Counted from the stretch's first letter, positions 27,001 to 35,059 are shown. The stretch: 64,000 nucleotides of DNA from UMGS1279 sp045577695 (GCA_045577695.1 JAZNIW010000054.1:14384-78383), one strand, 5' to 3'. The notes: generated by a model not told the origin, from the sequence alone. Made by a program: numbers and translations.

Positions 27001-27848
27001 TTATATTTATAGCGGCCTACGCGCGAAATTTCATAACGACGGGCATCGAATAACAACTGTTGGAAATGATTTTTGGAACCTTCCACCGTCGCCGGCTCGC
27101 CGGGACGAAGTTTTTTGTAAACTTCAATGAGAGCGGCATCGCTGTTGGCGGCAGTGTCTTTCTCCAAAGTGGCGTACAAACGCTCGTCCTCGCCAAGCAC
27201 ATCAACAATCTCGCTATTGGAAGAAAGGCCCATAGACGAAAAGGCGCCCAACGCACGAACAAAGGTAGAAAGCGGGAACCGACGATTCTTATCAATGCGC
27301 ACATGAATAACATCGACATCGTGCATATCGGTTTCATACTCCAACCAAGCGCCACGATTGGGGATGATGGTGGAAGTCCAAAATTCTTTGCCATTGCGCT
27401 CATCGGTGCCAAAATAGGAACCGGGCGAACGAACCAGCTGCGAAACAACAGCGCGCTCGGCACCGTTGATAACAAAGGTGCCCGATTCGGTCATCAGAGG
27501 AAATTCCCCCATAAAGACTTCATTTTCTTTGATTTCACCGGTTTCTTTATTCAACAAGCGAGCACGTACGCGCAAGGGTGCCGAATAAGTGGTATCTCTG
27601 GCCTTGCATTCTGTTACATTATATTTAGGAGTATCGTCCAGACGGTAATCGATAAAATCCAATTGTAGGTTTTCAGAATAGTCCGTGATGGAGGACATCT
27701 CCTCAAAGACATCTTTCAACCCTTTTTCAATGAACCACTGGTACGAGTTTTTCTGAACCTCAATGAGGTTTGGCATATCGATGACCTCATCAATCTTCGA
27801 AAAACTCATTCGCTCATTGTTGCCCAGCATAACCTTTTTTGGTGCCAT
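24054..27848 (-). CDS. rpoB: DNA-directed RNA polymerase subunit beta
   Basis: A 1264-residue polymerase subunit. The rifampicin-pocket segment SSPLSQFMDQTNPLSELTHK is of the sensitive type, with no known resistance change. The C terminus is extended and acidic. AAGGAG precedes the ATG. It is the first gene of its transcript: the upstream neighbour is a divergent gene, so rplJ-rplL are not adjacent, unlike in many bacteria. Its own promoter lies about 180 bases upstream. Confidence 0.99.
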   Translation of the reverse strand: MAPKKVMLGNNERMSFSKIDEVIDMPNLIEVQKNSYQWFIEKGLKDVFEEMSSITDYSENLQLDFIDYRLDDTPKYNVTECKARDTTYSAPLRVRARLLNKETGEIKENEVFMGEFPLMTESGTFVINGAERAVVSQLVRSPGSYFGTDERNGKEFWTSTIIPNRGAWLEYETDMHDVDVIHVRIDKNRRFPLSTFVRALGAFSSMGLSSNSEIVDVLGEDERLYATLEKDTAANSDAALIEVYKKLRPGEPATVEGSKNHFQQLLFDARRYEISRVGRYKYNKKLSLQSRVEGRTLAQPVADPMTGEVLFDAGAILTREDAKLIQNKGVKSVYIALIDAEGNTRDFKVLSSGMVDLKNFVSESVYNKVYAAGINEWVSFDVLKELLENVGGEEEALVEALLQNADLLIPKHIVVDDILASVNYFMGLPHGVGSVDDIDHLGNRRIRSVGELLQNQFRIGLSRMERSIREKMTLQSQDIDAITPLSLINARPVSAAIKEFFGSSPLSQFMDQTNPLSELTHKRRLSALGPGGLSRDRASFEVRDVHYSHYGRMCPIETPEGPNIGLISYLATFARINEYGFIETPFRRVDKATGQVLNEVCYMTADEEDEYIVVQANEPLNEDGTFQNARVNARFRDRFMEIERDRADFMDVSPKMVVSVATAMIPFLENDDTNRALMGSNMQKQAVPLLKTENPIVGTGMEYKAAVDSGVVVVAKADGVVTRVSADKITVRQTDGEVVDYNLIKFLRSNHGTCINQRPIVSEGQVVKAGEVIADGPATSNGEISLGKNALIGFMTWEGYNYEDAVLINERLVRDDVYTSIHIEEYELEARDTKLGPEEITRDIPNVGEDALKDLDERGIIRIGAEVRSGDILVGKVTPKGETELTAEERLLRAIFGEKAREVRDTSLRVPHGEYGTIVDVKVFTRENASELSPGVNYVVRCYIAQKRKISVGDKMAGRHGNKGVVSRILPSEDMPFLKDGTPLDIVLNPLGVPSRMNIGQVLEVHLGYAAAALGWKVCTPVFDGAHESDIKECFRKANCIHGEYVDRADQPLDSDYLADPDHIDGKFTLYDGRTGEKFDNPVTVGYMYYLKLHHLVDDKIHARSTGPYSLVTQQPLGGKAQFGGQRFGEMEVWALEAYGAAYTLQEILTVKSDDVVGRVKTYEAIVKGQNVPEPGIPESFKVLIKELQSLSLDVKVLDKDENEIDLKQTFDDDELDFVPVSAPDDTAFDEVSVAEEDSFNGYGLQDENGDDIIEVSAEDEEIL

Positions 27849-28032
27849 AGGCTTTCTTCACTCCTTACTTATTATACCAAACCGAATGGGAGCAGGGCAG
27901 GAGAAAAATCCCCTCACTAAAACGGACGAAAAAACACGGATTTTAGCAGTAATTTTGTGCAAAGGGCATAGAAACCCCTACCCACCTAATTTCGCCATTA
28001 GGTGATATTTTCCCATCATTAGATAGTTCATC

Positions 28033-28061
28033 ATTATATCCTATTATTTTCCATCTGTCAA
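28033..28061 (-). promoter_or_regulatory. Main promoter of the rpoB-tuf operon with a long leader
   Basis: A perfect TTGACA (28061-28056), a 17-base spacer and a perfect TATAAT (28038-28033) on the minus strand. The leader of about 180 bases before rpoB contains a small ACCTAAT/ATTAGGT hairpin (about 27996-28015) and a TATAAT-like sequence near 27870 without a good -35. Confidence 0.9.
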
Positions 28062-28133
28062 TACCTTTTGCCGAAATTTTTTCAAATCGTTCGCGAAAAC
28101 AGATAAAAAGAAAGGTTTTCTTTGAAAATATAG

Positions 28134-28162
28134 TTGCATTTTGTCATTATTTCTTGTATAAT
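28134..28162 (+). promoter_or_regulatory. Sigma-A promoter of the SLOG-family gene
   Basis: TTGCAT (28134-28139), a 17-base spacer and TATAAT (28157-28162). The expected start is only about 10 bases before the ATG at 28180. Confidence 0.75.
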
Positions 28163-28179
28163 ACAATAAATAATAATTT

Positions 28180-28803
28180 ATGCTTTTTGACTCCAGCGCC
28201 GTTTTTGCTTGCGGTTTAATTTTAGAAGAAAGCGTGGTGTTCTCTCCCGTGTCATTACCGTCGTTCGACCGGAAAAGCACCTGTTGTTTTTCGGGTTATC
28301 GTCCCCACAAATTTCCCTTTCCTTTTCACAAGCACAACCCTGCCTTTCGAGAACTGGAAAGCGACCTATTAAACGCCGTTTTGCAAAGTTATAACGAGGG
28401 CTATCGCACCTTTTTGTGCGGCGGCGCTATGGGATTCGATTTGTTGGCCGCCGAAATTGTTTTGCTTATTAAAAAGAATCAGCCGGACATTCGACTTTTT
28501 TGCATTCTCCCCTTTGAGGGACAAGCGAAAGATTTCCCCTTATCATGGTCTCAAAGGTATCATAAAGTGCTAGAGCAATGTGATTTTATCGAGTATGTTC
28601 AGCCCCACTATACAAAAGGCTGTTACACCACCCGCAATGAGAAAATGGTGGATTCATCCTCTCGAGTGATTACCTTCTATGACGGACAACGCGGTGGAAC
28701 GGCGCGTACTCTTTCGTATGCGCAAACTCAAAAACTGGATGTTATTAATCTTTGTCAAACTTCTGCTTTGCCCGAACAGGTGCAATTTTACTTAGGCTAT
28801 TAA
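28180..28803 (+). CDS. DUF1273/SLOG-family protein (YpsA-like)
   Basis: A 207-residue protein of the SLOG superfamily, whose members bind nucleotide-derived ligands. The family start CCFSGYRPHK appears at about residue 34, followed by FLCGGAMGFDLLAAE and a C-terminal GGTARTLSYAQ. In Bacillus the relative YpsA affects cell division; the role here is unknown. The true start is uncertain: the ATG at 28180 has no Shine-Dalgarno and would be nearly leaderless, and GTG codons at about 28233-28250 would give a protein closer to the normal N terminus but also lack a strong site. Confidence 0.8.
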   Translation: MLFDSSAVFACGLILEESVVFSPVSLPSFDRKSTCCFSGYRPHKFPFPFHKHNPAFRELESDLLNAVLQSYNEGYRTFLCGGAMGFDLLAAEIVLLIKKNQPDIRLFCILPFEGQAKDFPLSWSQRYHKVLEQCDFIEYVQPHYTKGCYTTRNEKMVDSSSRVITFYDGQRGGTARTLSYAQTQKLDVINLCQTSALPEQVQFYLGY

Positions 28804-28840
28804 AAACGGTGGTTTCCCTTTACGAGAAATCACCGTTTTT
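28802..28840. terminator. Bidirectional terminator
   Basis: AAAAACGGTG-TTTC and GAAA-TCACCGTTTTT arms form a stem of about 14 bp with T-runs on both strands, between the convergent SLOG and SDR genes. Confidence 0.85.
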
Positions 28841-28841
28841 C

Positions 28842-29573
28842 CTAAATCAAAAATCCCCCATTGGGGCTTAGCACCTGCCCGGTAATAAAATCGGCTTGGT
28901 CGGCCAAATAAAATATAACCCGCGCCACTTCCTCGGGCGATCCGATGCGCCCCAGCGGCGTTTCTTCGGCCAAGGCAGAAAAGGTTTCAATATCCAATTC
29001 TTTGTTCATTTCGGTATCGATTACACCGGGGGCCACACAGTTGACCCGAATGTTACTGGGACCAAGTTCTTTGGCTAGGGCTTTGGTCAATCCGATAATA
29101 CCGGCTTTCGTCGCCGAATAGGCCACCTCGCAAGAGGCGCCGGTCATTCCCCATACCGAGGAAAGGGTGACGATACTGCCGCTTTTTTGGGAGACCATAA
29201 ATGGGGTTGCCGCACGACAAGCATAAAAAACACCACTTAAATTCACCTGCAACAACTGTTGCCAATCTTGGTCGGTCACGTCACTCAACAGTTGCTGCTT
29301 TGCAACGCCGGCATTACAAACCAAAACATCCAATCGACCAAAATAATGGACCGTTTGTTTCACCAGTGACTCGACCGCCACCGGGTTGGAAACATCACAC
29401 GGCAGTGCCAAAACTTCGCATCCCAATGCGGCAACGCTTTGTCGCAGGGCCTCTGCCTCCCCTTTGGATTGATGGTAGGAAAAGGCAACCTGATACCCCT
29501 GCTCGGCAAAAAAGCGAACCGTTTGTGCCCCGATGCCACGTGAACCACCGGTAATTAACACTGTCTTTGCCAT
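28842..29573 (-). CDS. fabG: Short-chain dehydrogenase/reductase, FabG-like
   Basis: A 243-residue NAD(P)H-dependent reductase. The cofactor motif TGGSRGIG is at about 7-14, NAG is present, and the catalytic Ser with YSATK (Tyr-x3-Lys) is intact. It resembles 3-oxoacyl-ACP reductase most closely, but it stands alone rather than in a fatty-acid operon, so another ketone substrate is possible. The ATG at 29573 follows a GGGGGAAG ribosome site; the longer frame to 29612 lies across the promoter. It is transcribed from its own sigma-A promoter. Confidence 0.8.
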   Translation of the reverse strand: MAKTVLITGGSRGIGAQTVRFFAEQGYQVAFSYHQSKGEAEALRQSVAALGCEVLALPCDVSNPVAVESLVKQTVHYFGRLDVLVCNAGVAKQQLLSDVTDQDWQQLLQVNLSGVFYACRAATPFMVSQKSGSIVTLSSVWGMTGASCEVAYSATKAGIIGLTKALAKELGPSNIRVNCVAPGVIDTEMNKELDIETFSALAEETPLGRIGSPEEVARVIFYLADQADFITGQVLSPNGGFLI

Positions 29574-29600
29574 CACATCTTCCCCCTTTTTGATGATAAC

Positions 29601-29629
29601 ATTATACCACACTTTGCTTTGGATTGCAA
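29601..29629 (-). promoter_or_regulatory. Sigma-A promoter of the fabG-like gene
   Basis: TTGCAA (29629-29624), a 17-base spacer and TATAAT (29606-29601) on the minus strand. Confidence 0.85.
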
Positions 29630-29802
29630 GAAATCGCCCCTTTTTTCGAAGGGTGAAATGTTTCTGATTTTTTAATGTAGATTTTTTGGAAAAGATGTGT
29701 TATACTGTTATGGTAAGTTTATGTGCTGCGAGAATTGGCACTTATTCCTTTTCGATAAATGTATTTCCCCCACTATCTTACAGAAAGGTTGTCCTCATAC
29801 AA

Positions 29803-30900
29803 ATGAACAACTGTCTGGAAATCATTCAAAAGGCCATCGACCAATTTAAAATCACCGGCACTCCTCGCGGCTGTCTCCCACACGGAAACGGCCATATTAA
29901 TGATACTTTTTGTCTCTTTTGTGACGAAGACGATGGCAGCGAAAGTAAATACATCATTCAATCGGTGAATGGTAAAGTCTTTAAAAAACCGGTAGAGGTT
30001 ATGAACAACATCGCCCGTATTACCGAACATTTAAAACCCAAAACGACCGACCCGCGCGGTGTGTTAAATCTAATGAAAACCAAGCAAAACAACAATTATT
30101 ATTTAGATGATATGGGTAACTGTTGGCGAATGTACCGCTTTATCGACCACTCCATTTGCATTGAACGGCCGGAGCGCACAGATGATTTTTACGAATCCGG
30201 CTATGCTTTTGGCAAATTTCAACGGGATTTAGCCGATTTTCCGATTGAAACCCTTTTTGAAACCATTCCCCACTTTCACGATACGCCGATGCGTTATCGC
30301 GTTTTCCTCGAAGCGGTTGAGACCGACCCCCTGGGGCGCGTCGCCGAAGTCCGGGACGAAATCCGCTTTGTAAAAGAACGTGCTGACTTTTGTTATGTTT
30401 TGGAAGAAGCCCACCAAAAAGGTGAGCTGCCGTTACGTGTCAGCCATAACGATACCAAATGCAACAACGCATTGCTGGATGAACGCACTCGTAAAGCCCT
30501 CTGCGTGATTGATTTGGACACCATTATGCCGGGATATTCGGTCACCGACTTTGGGGATGCCATACGCTTTGGCGCAAGCACCGCCGAAGAGGATGAGAAA
30601 GACCTTTCTAAAGTAGGGTTCGACATTGGCTTATTTACTGCCTTTGCCGATGGTTTTTTAACCGGTTCGGGCGGGCAACTGCTCAACAGTGAAATTATGC
30701 TGATGCCCGAAGGTGCGAAAATGATGACCCTAGAATGCGGGATTCGTTTTTTAACCGACTATCTACAAGGGGATACTTATTTTAAAATTAAATATGCGAA
30801 ACATAATTTGGTTCGTTGTCGCACCCAATTAAAGTTGGTACAAGATATGGAATCCTATTGGGATACTATGAAACAAATTGTTTCCAAGTACTGCAAATAA
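29803..30900 (+). CDS. Aminoglycoside-phosphotransferase-fold kinase, NahK-like
   Basis: A 365-residue kinase of the APH/choline-kinase fold. The catalytic loop VSHNDTKCNNALLDE and the metal-binding VIDLDTIMPG are clear. The overall arrangement (PHGNGHINDTF near the N terminus, then WRMYRFID) resembles N-acetylhexosamine 1-kinases, which phosphorylate GlcNAc/GalNAc from host glycans; that substrate is inference. It is not a recognised antibiotic-resistance enzyme. The ATG at 29803 is preferred although AGAAAGG is 14 bases away; the frame could be extended to 29686. An extended -10 (TGTTATACT, 29698-29706) without a clear -35 may be the promoter. Confidence 0.75.
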   Translation: MNNCLEIIQKAIDQFKITGTPRGCLPHGNGHINDTFCLFCDEDDGSESKYIIQSVNGKVFKKPVEVMNNIARITEHLKPKTTDPRGVLNLMKTKQNNNYYLDDMGNCWRMYRFIDHSICIERPERTDDFYESGYAFGKFQRDLADFPIETLFETIPHFHDTPMRYRVFLEAVETDPLGRVAEVRDEIRFVKERADFCYVLEEAHQKGELPLRVSHNDTKCNNALLDERTRKALCVIDLDTIMPGYSVTDFGDAIRFGASTAEEDEKDLSKVGFDIGLFTAFADGFLTGSGGQLLNSEIMLMPEGAKMMTLECGIRFLTDYLQGDTYFKIKYAKHNLVRCRTQLKLVQDMESYWDTMKQIVSKYCK

Positions 30901-30915
30901 ATAAGAGAAAACCGA

Positions 30916-30956
30916 ATAGCCAAGTGTCTTTAATGAACACTTGGCTATTTTTATTT
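30916..30956 (+). terminator. Intrinsic terminator after the kinase gene
   Basis: AATAGCCAAGTGT and ACACTTGGCTATT arms followed by TTTATTT. Confidence 0.9.
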
Positions 30957-31027
30957 ATCTATGAAAAGAAAAAGGAAGAGTTCTTCTTTACGAAGTGGTT
31001 CTCATTTCAACTTTCTCCTTTTTGCAT

Positions 31028-31561
31028 TTATCTTTTGGCAAAAATAGAGCAACCTTTGGCGTCTACCCCTACCAGTAGGGGAAAGCGATTCAAGGTTAAT
31101 TTTTTGATGCTTTCGCATCCCAATTCGGGAAACGCAATCACCTCGCAAGAGGTAATACACTTGGCCGCCAAAGCACCGGCGCCGCCAATGGCACAAAAAT
31201 AAACAGCCTTGTGTTTTCGAATGGCACGCATAACGTCTTGATTGCGCTCTCCCTTGCCTATCATACCGCAAAGGCCTCCCTCCAGCAGGGGGATGGTTAG
31301 TGGATCCATTCGCCCCGCGGTGGTCGGGCCGCAACTGCCAATCGGTCGGCCGGGCGGCGCCTCGGTCGGACCGGCGTAATACAACACCGCACCCGAAAGT
31401 GGGAAAGGCAACTCCTGCCTCGCCTGTAACAAATCGACCAATTTTTGGTGGGCAGCATCGCGCGCTGTATACACCATTCCGGAAAGAAGCACCCGATCTC
31501 CCGCCGAAAGGTCCGGAATATACTCTTTCAGTTGGTCGGTGGTTAAGACAAATTCTTTCAT
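31028..31561 (-). CDS. fumB: Class I fumarate hydratase (or tartrate dehydratase) beta subunit
   Basis: A 177-residue protein equal to the C-terminal domain of Fe-S fumarases. Typical segments are YYAGPTEAPPG, CGPTTAGRMDP, MIGKGERN and IGGAGALAAKCI. It should pair with an alpha subunit carrying the 4Fe-4S cysteines, but no alpha gene is in this window, which is unusual because the two are normally adjacent. The ATG overlaps the upstream DivIVA-like gene by 4 bases (ATGA), so it is coupled to it. It is the last gene of the pncB transcript. The substrate could also be tartrate or another hydroxy acid. Confidence 0.88.
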   Translation of the reverse strand: MKEFVLTTDQLKEYIPDLSAGDRVLLSGMVYTARDAAHQKLVDLLQARQELPFPLSGAVLYYAGPTEAPPGRPIGSCGPTTAGRMDPLTIPLLEGGLCGMIGKGERNQDVMRAIRKHKAVYFCAIGGAGALAAKCITSCEVIAFPELGCESIKKLTLNRFPLLVGVDAKGCSIFAKR

Positions 31562-32109
31562 TCAGCTTCGGTCCCGTCGGTTAATAAAATGTCCTTGTCG
31601 GCCGATTCCAAGGCCGCCATTTCGGCTGCCAGCCGCTCACGCGACTCGGTCAAAGCATTGGACAACACCGAAAGGTCAGTGGCAAATTGATGTGCTGACT
31701 CAACCGCACCGGTTTTGAGTTGTTCCAACTTTTCACCGGCTTGTTCTGCCGCCAACATTTGACGTTTGGCGTATTCACCAACTTCGGCCGCATAGCGTTC
31801 TGCCGCCGCAACCATTTCGTCCGCATTCTGTTTGGCCACCAAATACATAGTGCCAATGCGAACGCTGGTTTTTTCAATTTCTTCCTCTTTGGCACGAAAA
31901 TAATCCACCGTTTCCTGCAATTCGGCCATCTTAACGGCCTCCATCGCGGCCTGTTGTTCCTGTTCTTTCAAGCGGTCTTCCAAGGCTGTGCATTGGCGCA
32001 TTAGCTCTTGTTCTTTGACCGCATACTCCTGTGCCGCTTGATTCAAATAGTCGATAACTTCCTCTTTATGAAAGCCGAATAAACTGGTGCGGAATCCAAC
32101 TTTTGCCAT
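31558..32109 (-). CDS. DivIVA-like coiled-coil protein
   Basis: A 183-residue, highly charged protein. The N terminus GFRTSLFGFHKEEVIDYLNQ matches the DivIVA/GpsB membrane-binding start, with a hydrophobic tip (SLFGF) and the EVxDYL helix. Long coiled coil follows (about 25-170) with an acidic tail. Such proteins gather at curved membrane or the septum and recruit partners; this is a shorter, divergent member, so a specific role cannot be given. It lies 25 bases after pncB and overlaps the fumarase subunit gene. Confidence 0.65.
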   Translation of the reverse strand: MAKVGFRTSLFGFHKEEVIDYLNQAAQEYAVKEQELMRQCTALEDRLKEQEQQAAMEAVKMAELQETVDYFRAKEEEIEKTSVRIGTMYLVAKQNADEMVAAAERYAAEVGEYAKRQMLAAEQAGEKLEQLKTGAVESAHQFATDLSVLSNALTESRERLAAEMAALESADKDILLTDGTEAE

Positions 32110-32134
32110 CTTTTACACATCCGTTTCTATGGTT

Positions 32135-33580
32135 TTATCCCTTAAAGGAATGTTTTTCTAACAAGGCAGCACGCTCTTCCCACAAAGCCTTCGAAAGGTC
32201 GACATAATAGGTATGGGGTTTTTCAAAGCGCTTCACCTCATCCCATAAGGTGTCAATCTGCTCTTTACAGTAGGCGGCCGATTCAACCACCGTGGGAGTT
32301 TTATAAATGCACTCGCCCTTTTCAAAAATACGGCAGGCCAATGGTTTTGCAGTAAAGTTGCGAATGGTCTTTCGTTTCCAGGTGTAAAGCGGGTCGAAAA
32401 TTTCATAGGGCTTGCTCTCGTCAATTACCTCGTGATGGAGGGTTATCACATCAGCAATGGCCTTCCCGCTTTCGTTATCAAACAACCGCCAAACCCTTTT
32501 GAACGAGGGGATGGTGATTTTGGCAGTATTTTCACTGATTTTAATCTTTGGAATAATGCCGCCTTGCGGTGTTTCAACCGCCGCCAGTTTATAAACACCG
32601 CCAAACACCGCCTCGGAAGAAGCCGTAATCAGTCGTTCACCGACCCCAAAACTATCCACTGCGGCCCCCTGCATCAACATATCCCGAATAAGATATTCGT
32701 CCAACGAGTTGGAAACGCAAATTTGGCAATCGGGGAAACCGGCATCGTCCAACATTTTGCGAACCTTTTTGGTAAGGTAGGTGATATCACCGCTGTCAAT
32801 TCGAATACCCTTTGGTCGATACCCTTGAGGTACCACCACCTCGTTGAACACCCGAATGGCATTGGGAATACCGGATTTTAACACATTGTAGGTATCTACC
32901 AAAAGCAAACAACTGTCAGGATAGCGGGTGGCATAGGTGTAGAATGCATCGTACTCGCTTTTAAACATCTGCACCCAACTGTGGGCCATCGTTCCCGATG
33001 GGCGAACACCAAAATCCTTGGCCGATTTCACACAGGAAGTGCCAACACATCCACCGATGATGGCCGCCCGCGCCCCGTAAACAGAAGCATCATAACCGTG
33101 AGCACGACGCGCCCCGAATTCCAAAACAGGGCGGCCGTCGGCCGCCCGCACAATACGGTTGGCCTTGGTGGCAATAAGGGATTGGTGATTGACGGTCAGT
33201 AGTATCATTGTTTCAACCAAAAAGGCCTGAATAGCCGGTCCGCGCACCGTTACAATCGGTTCTTTTGGAAAAATGGGGGTACCTTCCGGAACAGCCCACA
33301 CATCACAAGAGAATCGAAAATCGGCTAAATAATCCAAAAATTCCGGCCCAAACAGATTTAAACTTTTCAGATATTCGATATCTTCTTTTGTAAAGCGAAG
33401 ATTATTGAAATATTCGATCAACTGGCTGAGACCCGCCATAATGGCAAAGCCGCCTTCATCCGGCACCCGTCGAAAAAACATATCAAAATAACAGATATTA
33501 TCCCTTTCTTCGGAATAAAAAATACCGTTCGCCATTGTCAGTTCGTATAAATCCATTAACATAGTTAAATTTTCTTTCAT
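32135..33580 (-). CDS. pncB: Nicotinate phosphoribosyltransferase
   Basis: A 481-residue enzyme that joins nicotinate and PRPP, the entry of the Preiss-Handler route to NAD. Family features include LYELTMANGIF at the N terminus, EFGARRAHGYDAS, VGTSCVKSAKDFGVRPSGTMAHS and the IDSGDITYL phosphate site. The length is typical for the bacterial NAPRTase group. The start ATG has AAGGAAGG nine bases upstream, and this ribosome site is exactly duplicated in the 16-base tandem repeat just before it. It is the first gene of a three-gene unit. Confidence 0.93.
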   Translation of the reverse strand: MKENLTMLMDLYELTMANGIFYSEERDNICYFDMFFRRVPDEGGFAIMAGLSQLIEYFNNLRFTKEDIEYLKSLNLFGPEFLDYLADFRFSCDVWAVPEGTPIFPKEPIVTVRGPAIQAFLVETMILLTVNHQSLIATKANRIVRAADGRPVLEFGARRAHGYDASVYGARAAIIGGCVGTSCVKSAKDFGVRPSGTMAHSWVQMFKSEYDAFYTYATRYPDSCLLLVDTYNVLKSGIPNAIRVFNEVVVPQGYRPKGIRIDSGDITYLTKKVRKMLDDAGFPDCQICVSNSLDEYLIRDMLMQGAAVDSFGVGERLITASSEAVFGGVYKLAAVETPQGGIIPKIKISENTAKITIPSFKRVWRLFDNESGKAIADVITLHHEVIDESKPYEIFDPLYTWKRKTIRNFTAKPLACRIFEKGECIYKTPTVVESAAYCKEQIDTLWDEVKRFEKPHTYYVDLSKALWEERAALLEKHSFKG

Positions 33581-33584
33581 CGTG

Positions 33585-33616
33585 CGATTCCTTCCTTTAT
33601 CGATTCCTTCCTTTAT
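33585..33616. repeat. 16-bp perfect tandem duplication covering the pncB ribosome site
   Basis: CGATTCCTTCCTTTAT occurs twice back to back (33585-33600, 33601-33616). On the minus strand each copy contains AAGGAAGG, so pncB has two Shine-Dalgarno sites 16 bases apart; only the proximal one is at working distance. Confidence 0.9.
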
Positions 33617-33689
33617 TGCACCCTTTCACTCACAAAACAGAGGACTTGTCCTTGATGCATCAACCCCTTGTTTTGATATAAAAGCATTG

Positions 33690-34550
33690 TTATCCGAATT
33701 TATGAGGCAGTTCCTCCCCGTTTTGGGCGCGGTCTTTTTCCTTACGCAAACGGCTTTCTCGCACCAAATCAAACAATTTGTTGCGGTCCCCCGCCTCTAC
33801 CGCAGATAAATATTGTTGCAAATTCCCAATGAGAACACGTAGTTCTTCGGCCAAGGGTACCCGATTGGCGACAAACAACTCACTCCACAAATTCTCGTCC
33901 ACCGAAGACACCCGCGAAACATCATGATAACTACCTGCAGAATATCCGTTATGCGCCAAACTAGTATCGCTTTTCATATAAGCGCCGGCCAAAATATGCG
34001 GCACTTGTGAGGTGAATGCGATCATACGGTCGTGATGCTCCGGTGTTGTTTCGGTAATCTGCGTAATACCAATCTTTCGCACCAAAGACCGCACCGTATC
34101 AAGAGCTTCGGCATCGGTATAAGACGTTTTGGTGAGGATATAACTACGTCCAACAAACAAATCGTCCACCGCGTGTTCAAATCCGCTGACTTCACGGCCA
34201 GCCATGGGATGTCCCCCCACAAATCGCAAGCCATATTGCCGACAAAGGGGTTCACACTCTTGTACCACGGTAGTTTTAATGCCACAAACATCGGTGACGA
34301 TGGCCCCTTTTTGAAAAAGGGTAATATGTTCTTTCAAAAATCGCACCGTAATGCTCGGTGCCATAGCCAAAAAATAAATGTCGGCCGGCGGCAATGTTTC
34401 TGCCGCCGCCTGAATGGCTTTTTGTTCCAAAGCGGCTTGCAAGGTTTTATGGTTTTTATCCAGTCCAATAACAGTGTGCTCTCCCCCGTGCGAAAAGGCG
34501 CGGGCCAAAGAACCACCGATAAGCCCCAAGCCGACAATAGCAATCTTCAT
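33690..34550 (-). CDS. tyrA: Prephenate (or arogenate) dehydrogenase
   Basis: A 286-residue NAD(P)-dependent enzyme of tyrosine synthesis. The N-terminal nucleotide motif GLGLIGGSLA is at 7-16; GGHPMAGREVSGFEHA and the HDRMIAFTSQVPHILA segment are characteristic of TyrA. There is no ACT domain or fused chorismate mutase. The ATG at 34550 with AAAGGAA upstream gives a standard start; an extension to 34628 would cross the asp23 terminator. No other aromatic pathway genes are nearby. Confidence 0.92.
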   Translation of the reverse strand: MKIAIVGLGLIGGSLARAFSHGGEHTVIGLDKNHKTLQAALEQKAIQAAAETLPPADIYFLAMAPSITVRFLKEHITLFQKGAIVTDVCGIKTTVVQECEPLCRQYGLRFVGGHPMAGREVSGFEHAVDDLFVGRSYILTKTSYTDAEALDTVRSLVRKIGITQITETTPEHHDRMIAFTSQVPHILAGAYMKSDTSLAHNGYSAGSYHDVSRVSSVDENLWSELFVANRVPLAEELRVLIGNLQQYLSAVEAGDRNKLFDLVRESRLRKEKDRAQNGEELPHKFG

Positions 34551-34592
34551 ATTTGATAATTCCTTTGTTGATGGTAGTTGATAGTATCGGAT

Positions 34593-34653
34593 AAAAAAAC
34601 TGCCGCCAAAAGAATAGCGTGTGGCCAAGCCACCCGTATGCGGCGACAGTTTT
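34593..34653 (-). terminator. Terminator after the Asp23-family gene
   Basis: On the minus strand the arms AAAACTGTCGCC and GGCGGCAGTTTT (12 bp, one G-T) enclose an inner GTGGC-rich hairpin and are followed by T-rich sequence (TTTATCC). It separates asp23 from tyrA. Confidence 0.8.
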
Positions 34654-34663
34654 CATCTTGGTA

Positions 34664-35026
34664 TCATTTGTTTTCCTGCGGCTCGGTTTCATCCGCAAAA
34701 GCAACATCTGCCACTACCACATTCACGCGGGTAACGGCACTGCCGGTCATCCCTTGCAGTTTTTCTTTGACACTGCTTTGTACATGCTCGGCGACATCCC
34801 CAACTTTGACCGAATCTTTCACCTTGATATAAAGGTCAATATTAATAATACCGTTTTCCGTGGAGACCGAAACCGATTTGGTCAATCCGCGCTTGCCAAG
34901 GATGGTTTGCAGTGAAGCGGGACGAATCCCCATTGCCTCAACGCCTTCGGTTTCTAGGGCAGCCATTTCGGCCATACGGGCAATTACATCGTTATTGATG
35001 GCCAAACCATAATTATTGTTAGACAT
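34664..35026 (-). CDS. Asp23/Gls24 family protein
   Basis: A 120-residue Asp23-family protein (MAALETEGVEAMG, INIDLYIKVKDSVKVGDVAEHVQ). Members are small cytoplasmic proteins associated with the inner face of the membrane and with envelope stress in Bacillota; the mechanism is unclear. AGGAGG precedes the ATG. A promoter sits in the gap after spoIIIAH, and in many Clostridia this gene follows the spoIIIA operon, as here. The usual next genes (nusB, xseA) are not here. Confidence 0.9.
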   Translation of the reverse strand: MSNNNYGLAINNDVIARMAEMAALETEGVEAMGIRPASLQTILGKRGLTKSVSVSTENGIINIDLYIKVKDSVKVGDVAEHVQSSVKEKLQGMTGSAVTRVNVVVADVAFADETEPQENK

Positions 35027-35059
35027 AGAATGTGCCTCCTATAATAACCTATTTATCTT

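Noticed and set aside
29803..30900. Aminoglycoside resistance gene
   Set aside because: The fold is shared, but the sequence pattern fits sugar 1-kinases of the NahK type and there is no resistance-gene context.
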